DNA of 64,000 nucleotides from Magnetococcales bacterium (GTDB lineage Bacteria; Pseudomonadota; Magnetococcia; Magnetococcales; JADFZT01). The DNA is taken from contig JADFZT010000015.1 in the NCBI GenBank assembly GCA_015232395.1, forward strand, positions 1-64,000, read 5' to 3'. Shown here in pieces: positions 51,875 to 60,192 of the stretch (positions are counted from its first letter, which is position 1; every line of letters starts with the position of its first letter). The translations under genes and the position numbers were made by a program. Below the pieces are notes generated by a model, which ran no database searches, had not been told where the DNA came from, and saw nothing but the letters and a program-made list of their open reading frames with translations.

Positions 51875-52177
51875 GTGAGCCGAAAACGAACCCGCCACAC
51901 CACCCTGACCGAAAAAGCCAATCAGGTGAGTCGGGCGTTAAAAAAAGGGGGCTGGCTGGTACATCCCGGCCCCATCGATGCCCGTGGTGGTCGAGGGGGA
52001 GACCTTCGAGTCAAGATCAACGCTGAAAGTGGCCGAGTGCGCATCCGGGTGGCGGGGGGTGGGGTGCAGGAGCTGTTTCTCTATGGCCCGGTTGAGTTGA
52101 ATCGGGTGGTGGAGAGCATCTCAACAGCGTTGGGCGCCACCGCCATCGAGTCGGTCAGTGGGGCAGAAAAAATCTAG
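51875..52177 (+). CDS. Small basic uncharacterised protein
   Basis: 100 residues with GTG start at 51875; the frame is open to 51824, but that part has no support. The start region is basic (SRKRTRHTTLTEKANQV); the rest is beta-like and Gly/Arg-rich (GGRGGDLRVKINAESGRVRIRVAGGGVQELFLYG) ending in a helix (LNRVVESISTAL). No membrane segment. It might bind nucleic acid or form a beta-roll; no family recognised. It follows the PAS kinase by ~115 bp and is convergent with the Mur-ligase fusion gene. Confidence 0.5.
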   Translation: MSRKRTRHTTLTEKANQVSRALKKGGWLVHPGPIDARGGRGGDLRVKINAESGRVRIRVAGGGVQELFLYGPVELNRVVESISTALGATAIESVSGAEKI

Positions 52178-52323
52178 GCTCACCATTTGTATGCCATCCG
52201 GGTAGCCGGAATCTTGTTTGGATCCCCGATCAACTGACAGAAAGCCCCCAACCAACCCCTTGATGGCCCCCGATCAAGCCCCTTATCAGCACCTCCTCAC
52301 AAGCTTCTCCATTCCAACCCCCC

Positions 52324-55300
52324 TCAGCCTGCCGGAAAATAATTGAGCAAAATTTCCAGGTAGGAGCCGGTTTTGTCCCGCCCCTGGGTAACCCCCTTGG
52401 CAAACCGATCGGGATCGGGGCTTTTTTCCTGAAGGAGTGCGACCACCTCTTGAAATCGACGACGGCTGACAAAGCGGGGTTGATAGCCGGTGCGCCGGTT
52501 GTCGCTCAAGGTGGGGTAGAGGCGCAAGCGTGGCCGCACCCCCTCCCCCTCGGCCTTGACCATCAGGCGCGCCACCAGGCCATAGGGGGGGGCTTTGACC
52601 TTTTGGTAGCGGCCCGGGGAGTTGAATACAAAGTTACCCAGGCTATAGATAATCCAGCACCCTCCCCGCTCCTCCACCTCCTGCAACATATGCCCGCCGT
52701 GGCCCAGGATGAGATCCGCCCCCGCCTCTGCCAACCGGTCCGCCTGGCGGGTTTGACGCTGGGACTTCCAGGCATAGTTTTGCCCCCAGTGGAGAAAGGC
52801 GATAACGAACACCCCGGGATCGGCGGCTTTGAGCCGGGCAATCCGATCACCCAGCTTGTGTTCCCCAAGAGGACAAAGCCCCCCCTCGGTAGCCGTCGCA
52901 TAGGTGCGATATTTGCGTCGATAATCGGGCCGGGTTTCAAAAGCCCCGAACACCGCAAACCGAAAAGGTTTTCCCCCTACCCGAGCTTGGGCGATAAAGG
53001 GCTTGGCAGAGGCTTCATAATCGGAACCTGCACCAAAGAGATGGATCTGGTGTTGGTTTAAAATGTCCAGAGTCTGGTTGAAACCCTCGCGGCCATAGTC
53101 GAAGGTGTGATTGTTGGCCAAGCTCACCACCCGAATGTTGTGGGCCAGCAGTTCCCGAGGGGTTTTTTCCACATCCCCCCAGTGGACATACTGCTTGGTT
53201 TTTTTGAAAGGGGACTCCGGCAAATCGGTCAGGGGGGTTTCCAGATTGGCGATCACCAAATCGCTTTTAAGCAGACTCTCCCGCATCTTGGCCAAAGAGT
53301 GTCCATAGCCCTTCTCCTTGAGCACATTCCCCCTCCCCCGAGCCTCCAGGTCCGCCTGATAGTTTTCTCCAAAGCCGGTATCCCCCACAAAGAGCATATC
53401 CAATTGGTTAGGCTGTCCGGTTTTTTCAAGCACCAGGGTGGGCGTTGTATCGACAACGGGAAGTGCGGCTCTCTTGATGGCTTCGGCTTCGACAGGAGCT
53501 TGATCGGAAGGAGCTGGAATCTCTGGCTGGGGGCTTGCCCGGGAGGATTTGACCTTCACAACCCCGCCCGGCTCTTTCAACGCCTTCACCAATCGATCAA
53601 TGGGGGGCAGGTGGAAGGAGCCTTTGACCAGCACGATATCGTCAGCTCGAAGTTCCTGCAAAACCGCCGCCGTAAAACGCTCCGGATCCTCCCCATGAAA
53701 GCCCTGCTGCCCAACGGGAACCCTCTCCCGCAGATAGGCCATATCCTCTCCCGTGGTGAAGAGCCGCGCCACCCCGGCTGCGATCACCTCATCGGCACAT
53801 TCAGCATGCAGCTGGGCTGATTTGCGACCCATCTCCCGAAAGGCCCCCAACACCGCGATACGCCCCCCCTGCCCCTGGGGCTGCTGCATGGCCAGCACCT
53901 TGAGAGCCGCCTTCAGGGAGCCTGGATTGGCGTTATAGGTGTCGTCGATCAAATGAATCTGCCCGCCCTTGAATGGCAGAGTGAGGCGCTCCATACGCTT
54001 GGGCATGTTGCCAAGAGAAGCCATATCCCGAGCCGCCTGCCGCCAATCACCGCCAGCTGCTTCCACCGCAGCCAACACCGCCAGGCTGTTGGCGATCATA
54101 TGTTCCCCGGCGAGAGAAAGATCGTAGGTAACCGGCTTGCCAAAAACCGTCGCTTCTACCCGACTGCCAGTGGCTGCCAGGGTGCTCTCCACCAGGCGCA
54201 CGTCCGCTTCCCGATGGCGACCATAGGTGACAACACGCAGATCCTCCCGCTGCTCCGCTCTGTTTTTCAATCGGGAAAAGAGCTGCATATCCCGGTTGAG
54301 GATGGCTGTTCCACCCGGCTCCAAACCATCGATCACCTCCCCCTTCTTATCCGCGACCCCTTCCAGGGTATGGAAGTAGACCATATGGCCCCGCTGAATT
54401 TCGGTGATGATGACCACATGGGGGCGGACAAAATGGCTCTTGTCCGCTGCGGAAACGGCAATTTCAAACACCCCATAATCCAAATCCGGCGGGGTGAGGA
54501 TGAGGGTTCCGGCAATCCCCCGGGCATGGTTGCGGTTTTGAATGGTGGAGCCGGTCCGGCCCTGCTTTCTCAAGATGTGCTTCAAGGTTTCGATGGTGGT
54601 GGTTTTGCCGACACTGCCGGTGATGGCGATCACCCGGCCCTGAAACCGCTCCCGGGCGGCACGGGTGAGATCATCCAGGGCCTGACGGCTGTCATCCACC
54701 AGCAGCAGCGGTTTATCTTTGGGCAGCTCCCTGGGAATCTTGTGCACCACCGCCATGGCGGCTCCATCCTTGAAAAACTGGGAAACCTGCCGACTTAGCG
54801 AAGGCCATTTTTTGAGGCCATCCCATTTGCGATCCCACGTCCGGCTCCATTTGGGGTTGGTGGTGAACATCAAATTGCCCACATGTTCATCCCCTTCCCC
54901 GGGACCAAAATCCAAAAATTTATAATATTCCACATGGGAAAAGCCTTTTACTTCCAGGTCATCGCCATTCTTGGAGATCCAGCGCCCATTCACCGCCCGG
55001 GCAATTTCCGCCCCGGTCCAGAGGGTTTTTTTTCTTTTTCGTCTCTTTATCCCCCCGCTACCTGCTCTTTTTTTATCGGACACCGAACCGTTCGGAGATA
55101 AGGAGACCTGCTTCCGAGCCGCCTCTTTCTTCGGCAGATTTTTTTTCTCCGGAATGGCGGTTTTCTTCGGGGCAGCCTTTTTCTCCAATGTCTTGGCGGT
55201 CGACCCCTGATCACCCTCCTTCGCATCTGAAATCAGTGGTGCGGATGGCTTGGATGCCCCCTTGCCCCGCTGTTGCCGATAAAGATCAATCCATCCCACC

Positions 55301-56436
55301 ACTTTTGAGAGGTCATCACATAACAGCGTCAGCCACTCCCCGGGACGGGTATTCAGGAGGGCCAACTCCAGAGCTTGATTCGAATCCGCAGCCTGGCAGA
55401 TACGCTCCCGGGAAACCCCCTCCTGCAACAGCCAACCCACCCCCGCCTCCCCCACACAGATGTATCGGCTGGCCTGCTTCTCCACCCCATCCCACACACT
55501 ACGACTCTCCCCCTCCACCTTCCCTTTTTCAGTCAACAATGCATTGAGCCTCGCTGCCTTGCCTGAAAGCTTTTGGGAAAGGGTTAAAACCGGCTTGATC
55601 CCAGAAGGATCCCCCACCTGGGCCACCACACCGCGAAAGGCAAACCCCCGAATCATTTCAATAGCCAAAGGGCGCGCCAACAGCTCCCTGGTGAGAGTGC
55701 GAATACCCAGGATGATTTTTTCTGGTGGCATTCCCAGCATCCAAGCCAGGGCCGAGGCGTGCAGAGCCATGCGTGGCAGCAACCCCTTCCCCTGATTGAG
55801 GTGACCGACAACGATGGCAAAGAGGGGTCGCCCTTTATCCCAATGAATCAGCGCAGGTCGCCCCTCATGGGAGGCCAGGATAACGGTGGGATGGCCCTTG
55901 TCTCTGTGGCGCTGCATGTGCTGGTTTTCTGAGTCCGCAGAAAAGAGGCAGAGGCGTTGGGCTGGATAATCTTTGGTGAGGGCCAAAACGTTGGGGTCGT
56001 CGCCATTGATCACCACCCCCTTGCTGGCCGTTTGCATAATGCGCTGTAGAGCGTCGTTGGAGCTGGATTTTTTCCGGCTTCCTGAAGCGTCCTCCCCCAC
56101 AGCCCCGAGGATGGCCGCTACGGTACAGGTATCCCGACCAAGCCCCCCTTTCGACACCTCCCTGGGGCGCGCTTCCCCAACAACCACACTCACCGATCGA
56201 TCCCCAACAAGCCGCACCAAACCCTCTGATATATCCTGGGGAGGAGCCCCCTCACACCCGGATACAAAGGTGCCGCCACTGGTAGTCAACCCCACCCGCT
56301 CTCCAGCCAGGGTCAACAGATGCGCCAGGGCGTTGGCCGTGCGTCGGCGATTTCGCAACCCGGAAACAATGATCAGGGGTAGCACGCTATCCGTCCCAAC
56401 CGGGAGCGGTTTTTGCCTTTTGGAAAAATCCTTCAT
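52324..56436 (-). CDS. CphA-like / MurF-like / CapA tri-domain fusion
   Basis: 1370 residues from ATG 56436 (AGGG 6 nt upstream; frame open to 56517). Module 1 (~15-410) follows the C-terminal Mur-ligase part of cyanophycin synthetase: AGERVGLTTSGGTFVSG, a GGLGRDTCTVAAI block, VVINGDDPNVLAL, FSADSENQHMQRHRDKG. Its P-loop reads SGLRNRRRTANAL instead of G-T-N-G-K-T-T. A Lys/Pro-rich linker (~415-490) leads to module 2 (~495-980), an intact MurF-like ligase: AITGSVGKTTTIETL (~605), GEHMIANSLAVLAAV, DDTYNANPGSLKAAL, VLGAFREMG. Module 3 (~1010-1370) is CapA/PgsA-like: FVGDTGFGENY, VIANLETPLTD, VVSLANNHTFDYG, LILGHGGHMLQ. No signal peptide or anchor seen. Likely activates and links amino acids or peptides by ATP-dependent amide bonds; product unknown. 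Confidence 0.88.
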   Translation of the reverse strand: MKDFSKRQKPLPVGTDSVLPLIIVSGLRNRRRTANALAHLLTLAGERVGLTTSGGTFVSGCEGAPPQDISEGLVRLVGDRSVSVVVGEARPREVSKGGLGRDTCTVAAILGAVGEDASGSRKKSSSNDALQRIMQTASKGVVINGDDPNVLALTKDYPAQRLCLFSADSENQHMQRHRDKGHPTVILASHEGRPALIHWDKGRPLFAIVVGHLNQGKGLLPRMALHASALAWMLGMPPEKIILGIRTLTRELLARPLAIEMIRGFAFRGVVAQVGDPSGIKPVLTLSQKLSGKAARLNALLTEKGKVEGESRSVWDGVEKQASRYICVGEAGVGWLLQEGVSRERICQAADSNQALELALLNTRPGEWLTLLCDDLSKVVGWIDLYRQQRGKGASKPSAPLISDAKEGDQGSTAKTLEKKAAPKKTAIPEKKNLPKKEAARKQVSLSPNGSVSDKKRAGSGGIKRRKRKKTLWTGAEIARAVNGRWISKNGDDLEVKGFSHVEYYKFLDFGPGEGDEHVGNLMFTTNPKWSRTWDRKWDGLKKWPSLSRQVSQFFKDGAAMAVVHKIPRELPKDKPLLLVDDSRQALDDLTRAARERFQGRVIAITGSVGKTTTIETLKHILRKQGRTGSTIQNRNHARGIAGTLILTPPDLDYGVFEIAVSAADKSHFVRPHVVIITEIQRGHMVYFHTLEGVADKKGEVIDGLEPGGTAILNRDMQLFSRLKNRAEQREDLRVVTYGRHREADVRLVESTLAATGSRVEATVFGKPVTYDLSLAGEHMIANSLAVLAAVEAAGGDWRQAARDMASLGNMPKRMERLTLPFKGGQIHLIDDTYNANPGSLKAALKVLAMQQPQGQGGRIAVLGAFREMGRKSAQLHAECADEVIAAGVARLFTTGEDMAYLRERVPVGQQGFHGEDPERFTAAVLQELRADDIVLVKGSFHLPPIDRLVKALKEPGGVVKVKSSRASPQPEIPAPSDQAPVEAEAIKRAALPVVDTTPTLVLEKTGQPNQLDMLFVGDTGFGENYQADLEARGRGNVLKEKGYGHSLAKMRESLLKSDLVIANLETPLTDLPESPFKKTKQYVHWGDVEKTPRELLAHNIRVVSLANNHTFDYGREGFNQTLDILNQHQIHLFGAGSDYEASAKPFIAQARVGGKPFRFAVFGAFETRPDYRRKYRTYATATEGGLCPLGEHKLGDRIARLKAADPGVFVIAFLHWGQNYAWKSQRQTRQADRLAEAGADLILGHGGHMLQEVEERGGCWIIYSLGNFVFNSPGRYQKVKAPPYGLVARLMVKAEGEGVRPRLRLYPTLSDNRRTGYQPRFVSRRRFQEVVALLQEKSPDPDRFAKGVTQGRDKTGSYLEILLNYFPAG

Positions 56437-56862
56437 AGCCATCCCTGACCCGTTAAATTCAACATCAACATGAGGCCGTGGCGATTCACTGCCGAACTCA
56501 AAAAAACAGGCTGCCACAGAGCGGTGGAGTGTAGCGAATCACGTTTCCATAACAAAGCCATCAGAGGGAAAATCAGAGGGGAGGGTGAAATTCAGTTTGC
56601 AGGTTTTGCTTTCAGCTTCGGGGATATTCAGCCCTCGTTTTATTCCAACAATCAACCTGACACCTGCATGCCTTTGAGTTCTCAATATTTCATCTATATT
56701 CCCAAGGCTTTGGTAAAACGGCAGGAAGCGGTATTGAACTCTTGCGAACGGAAAAAAAAGCGGGCAATGTTCTCCCATTCGCCAAGCCTCTGCCTGTTCC
56801 AAGGAAAAGGGGCTTAAACCGACCCCTGGCGCGGGTCGACACCAGCCATGGATCATTGAAAA
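56437..56862. other. 426-bp divergent promoter region of the Mur-ligase/toroid locus
   Basis: This separates the tri-domain fusion (minus) from the four-gene toroid series (plus). It holds a short inverted repeat CGACCC (56820-56825) / GGGTCG (56833-56838) just ahead of the first plus gene. A plus-strand frame at 56470-56817 has no protein-like features. The promoters of both units should be here. Confidence 0.5.
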
Positions 56863-58119
56863 ATGCCCTATTCAGATATCACCGGAGACATTCCCCTGGA
56901 GGAGATGCCCGCCTGGGCTAAAAGCCACCTGGAAAAGCTGGTGTGGAAAAAGCACGACCGCTCCATCCTGCTCAACCGGAAAATCCTGCTCCACTCCTTG
57001 GCCCTGGGTCGTCAATTTTTGCTCAACAACCAAAAAGCCGCAGGCAATTTCAATTATCAATACGATTTTGTCTCAGGTCGTCTGGATACCGACGACAATC
57101 AGGTACGCCAAGCGGGTACCACCTGGGGGCTGGCGCTGATCAACCAATATGACCCCACCCCCACCGGGCTTGGGGCTTTGGAAACAGCGCTGGATTTTTT
57201 CGGCAAAAATACCCACCCCGGCCCGGCCCCCGGCTCCCTGCTCATCACCTATCCGGGGATGGACAAATGCGACACCGGCACCGTTGCCTTGGTGACCCTG
57301 GCCCTGATTGAATATTTACGGATGGACAAAGGCCCCAACGCCATGCTTTCGGAGGGGGAGCGACAAAAGTTCAGCGAGCGCTTGGACGGCCATCTGGCGT
57401 TTTTATGCTACATGCACCAGGATAGTGGCCACTTTTCCAAATCCCTCAACTTAAAATCCAAAAAACGCCACCCCCGCTCCAGCCCCTATTTCGATGGAGA
57501 AGCCCTCCTCGCCATGATCAAGGCCGCCCGCTATCTGGATCGCAGCGAGCTGATTCCCCTGATCGAAGAATCCGCCATGGCCATGGCCAAATTTTACACC
57601 CATAGCCAGTGGCAAAAAAAGATCGACAACACCACCACCAAGGGCTTTTTCCAATGGAGCTGCATGGCCTATTGGGAATATCAGGATGCGGGCTGGAAAG
57701 ATGCCGACACCTTCGGCGATCTGCTCCTCTCCCTGGCCTGGTGGATGATCCACTCCCATCGCACGCTTTCCCGGGGGAAAAATACCGGTTATGTCTTTGA
57801 AGGATTGATCCCGGCCCTGCTGGTGGCCAAGGCCCGCAACCACGAAGCCGCCATCCACGATCTGGCCCACACCATCGATATCGGTCTGCGCAAGGTGACC
57901 AGCTGGCAGGTAGGCGGCCCCCTTCAACGGCGCAACGCCCTGCTCACCTCCCGGCCCACCTTTGACCCCCTCGCCTTTGGGGGCATCATGAACGCCCGCC
58001 AGGAACCCATTTTGCGCATTGATGTGGTGCAGCACCAAATGCACTCGGTGGTTCAAGCCCTGCGTCACATCTACACCGCTCCCCCGGCCAAGGGTACCTC
58101 CAGCCGGGTAGCCAGCTAG
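56863..58119 (+). CDS. Alpha/alpha-toroid-like protein (short paralogue, no AMMECR1-like part)
   Basis: 418 residues, no signal peptide. Paired helices with motifs repeated through the protein suggest an alpha/alpha toroid as in glycoside hydrolases, N-acylglucosamine epimerases and terpene cyclases: GNFNYQYDFVSGRLDTDD then NQVRQAGTTWGLALI; HFSKSLNLKS; PYFDGEALLAMIKAARYL; FFQWSCMAYWEYQDAG. The N-x-x-R-[HQ]-A-G-x-x-[FW]-[GA]-L block and the following D-x-x-A-[LI] helix also occur in the three downstream genes, so this is a divergent member lacking their N-terminal domain. 2 nt before the next gene. Enzymatic role unknown. Confidence 0.75.
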   Translation: MPYSDITGDIPLEEMPAWAKSHLEKLVWKKHDRSILLNRKILLHSLALGRQFLLNNQKAAGNFNYQYDFVSGRLDTDDNQVRQAGTTWGLALINQYDPTPTGLGALETALDFFGKNTHPGPAPGSLLITYPGMDKCDTGTVALVTLALIEYLRMDKGPNAMLSEGERQKFSERLDGHLAFLCYMHQDSGHFSKSLNLKSKKRHPRSSPYFDGEALLAMIKAARYLDRSELIPLIEESAMAMAKFYTHSQWQKKIDNTTTKGFFQWSCMAYWEYQDAGWKDADTFGDLLLSLAWWMIHSHRTLSRGKNTGYVFEGLIPALLVAKARNHEAAIHDLAHTIDIGLRKVTSWQVGGPLQRRNALLTSRPTFDPLAFGGIMNARQEPILRIDVVQHQMHSVVQALRHIYTAPPAKGTSSRVAS

Positions 58120-58121
58120 AG

Positions 58122-60041
58122 ATGGCCACGCCAGATGCCATCCAGAAGGGGGCTGGAACGCCAACACCCGGGGATCTGGAAAAAATCACCCTGCCATCCC
58201 CAGCGTCTCCTTTGGCTGGCCCCATTCTGGCCGCGATCCGCACCGCTCTGATCACCGGCGAAAAGCTCCCAGAAACCCTGGATCCTTTTGATCTGGGAGT
58301 GGATGGCAACACCCGCCAGGGTCGGATATTCATCACCCTGTTTCAGCCAGGGTTGAGGCCTCTTATCGGGAGCTCCCAACGCAAGGGATTTACGGATAGC
58401 CTCAATGGGGCCATCGGTCGTCTGCGCAGGCGGCCCCGCTATGCCGATTTTGATCCAACCAGCAGCCAGAATTGCCGAATTTTGCTGGAAATTATCGTCA
58501 GGGAGCAGACCACCACCCTGGAAAAAATGCAGGACACTCTGGCGTTCGGCCCCCACCGTTTTGAGCCAGGCATTACCGGCCTCACGGTTAAGCTCAAAGG
58601 GGAAACCCGACACTATCCCCCCACCCTGGCCGTGATCCGGGGCCACCGCAGCCTGAGACAAACACTCTCCCATCTGGCCCAACAGCTCAACATCCCTACA
58701 CAGGAGGAGTTGGCTGAACACCCCGTGGCATACACCCTGTTGACCAGCCGCGCCTTTGTCACCTACCAGGAGCAGGCCCTTTATCTCTACCGAGGCCTCC
58801 CCTCTCCCCCACCGCTGACCCCGAACGCCCTGAAATATCAACTCACCCAAAGCGGACGCTGGCTGTTGGAGCATATGCAGGAGGATGGCCGGTTTCTCTA
58901 CTATTACCACCTGGGCAAAGATTCCGAGCGGGACCACCATTTTCCGAACAAGCCCGATTTTTACAACATTGTTCGCCATGCCGGAGGCGTGTTTGGATTA
59001 CTCCGATATTATGAACGCCTCCAGGATCCAGCCTATCTTAAAGCATCACGGGGGGCGTTGATCTATCTGGAAAAGCAGTGCCGAAACCATGCTACCACCC
59101 TGGGTGAGGGGTGCTATGTCTACTACAACGCCAAGGCCAAGCTGGGGGCCAGCGGGCTCACTCTGGTGGCCATGGCGCTCTATCGGCGGCTCTCCGGGGA
59201 TACCAGCTTTGATCAAACCCTCCACGGCTTGGCCCGGCATATCATCTCCCGCATCCGCCCGGATGGAGAATTTCTCGGCTTTTACATCCACCCCCGTCAC
59301 AATCGGGGCAACCCCATCATCAAAACCGGCCCCAAACTCCGCAAAAAGCTCTTCTCCTTTTTCTACCCGGGAGAAGCGCTTCTGGGGCTTGCCTATTTTG
59401 TCAACTGGTGTGAACCCGACCCCAAGCTGGCAGCAGCTGTCCGCAAGGGAGCGACCAAAGCCTTGGATTTTTTGGTCCACATCCGCCCGGAACGCTATCA
59501 GGATCTCTATTCGACCATTCCCTCGGATGCTTGGTATATGCAGGCCATTGAGGCGTGGTGGGATGACCCTGAAATGCGCAACCCGGAGTGGAGCAAAGCC
59601 GCTCTGGTGGATGCGCAAAAGATGATCGAAAAAATGTATAAACCGGGAGAGACCCCCTACCCCGACTATACCGGCACCTATGCTTCCCGTTTCGGTAAGC
59701 TGGGCACCCATTATGGCAGCCTTGGCGAAGGGGTGGTGGCGGCTTTTCATCTGGCGAAAAAAACCGGCCAGCGCAACCTCGCACAAAAAATCCGCCAGGC
59801 CCTGCGCCTCCAGGCCAACGCCCTGCTCTCCACCTTTATCAGCCCCGAAGCCGGTTATCTCTGCCGCCAACCGGACAAAGGCATCGGGGCGATCCACTTC
59901 AAGATCAACCAGAGATGGACCCAGGTGGATGCCGTGCAGCATACCGGCTGTTTTTATGCCCGCTATCTGCCCCTGCTGGAAAAAAGCTCGGTGGTTGGCA
60001 AAAGACGCGCCCAGAATAAAAGAGCGCATAGCCAACCTTAA
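58122..60041 (+). CDS. AMMECR1-like plus alpha/alpha-toroid protein, paralogue 1
   Basis: 639 residues, soluble. Residues ~30-225 resemble AMMECR1: GRIFITLFQPGLRPLIGSS, a helix then RPRYADFDPTSSQNCRILLEIIV (cf. P-R-F-x-P-v-x-x-x-E-L-x-x-x-x-I-E-V), GPHRFEPGITGLTVKLKG, and YLYRGLP. Residues ~245-630 are toroid-like: DGRFLYYYHLGKDSERD, FYNIVRHAGGVFGLLRYYE, FFYPGEALLGLAYFV, SDAWYMQAIEAWW, and PGETPYPDYTGTYASRFG near the end. Very close relative of the two following genes, indicating tandem duplication. Short spacing to the preceding gene implies co-transcription. Function unknown; context suggests acting on the product of the Mur-ligase/CapA fusion. Confidence 0.8.
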   Translation: MATPDAIQKGAGTPTPGDLEKITLPSPASPLAGPILAAIRTALITGEKLPETLDPFDLGVDGNTRQGRIFITLFQPGLRPLIGSSQRKGFTDSLNGAIGRLRRRPRYADFDPTSSQNCRILLEIIVREQTTTLEKMQDTLAFGPHRFEPGITGLTVKLKGETRHYPPTLAVIRGHRSLRQTLSHLAQQLNIPTQEELAEHPVAYTLLTSRAFVTYQEQALYLYRGLPSPPPLTPNALKYQLTQSGRWLLEHMQEDGRFLYYYHLGKDSERDHHFPNKPDFYNIVRHAGGVFGLLRYYERLQDPAYLKASRGALIYLEKQCRNHATTLGEGCYVYYNAKAKLGASGLTLVAMALYRRLSGDTSFDQTLHGLARHIISRIRPDGEFLGFYIHPRHNRGNPIIKTGPKLRKKLFSFFYPGEALLGLAYFVNWCEPDPKLAAAVRKGATKALDFLVHIRPERYQDLYSTIPSDAWYMQAIEAWWDDPEMRNPEWSKAALVDAQKMIEKMYKPGETPYPDYTGTYASRFGKLGTHYGSLGEGVVAAFHLAKKTGQRNLAQKIRQALRLQANALLSTFISPEAGYLCRQPDKGIGAIHFKINQRWTQVDAVQHTGCFYARYLPLLEKSSVVGKRRAQNKRAHSQP

Positions 60042-60192
60042 ATGAGTCGCCAGCCTTAAACGTATCTGGCCTCTCAAGGGGTAGATGCCGATAACAGCAG
60101 ACCCGAAAAACCATCGGCCTCGGTTGGCAGCTTAGCTGAAGCCCGATACCGGCCAACGATCCAGGCTTCTCCACCATAGGGATGGCGGGGCC

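Noticed and set aside
53953-54798. Plus-strand frame of 281 codons opposite the MurF-like module
   Set aside because: Antisense to an intact MurF-like ligase domain and lacking motifs.
59046-60077. Minus-strand frame of 343 codons opposite toroid paralogue 1, and a similar one at 61039-61977 opposite paralogue 2
   Set aside because: They resemble each other only because the sense genes are paralogous; no independent protein features.
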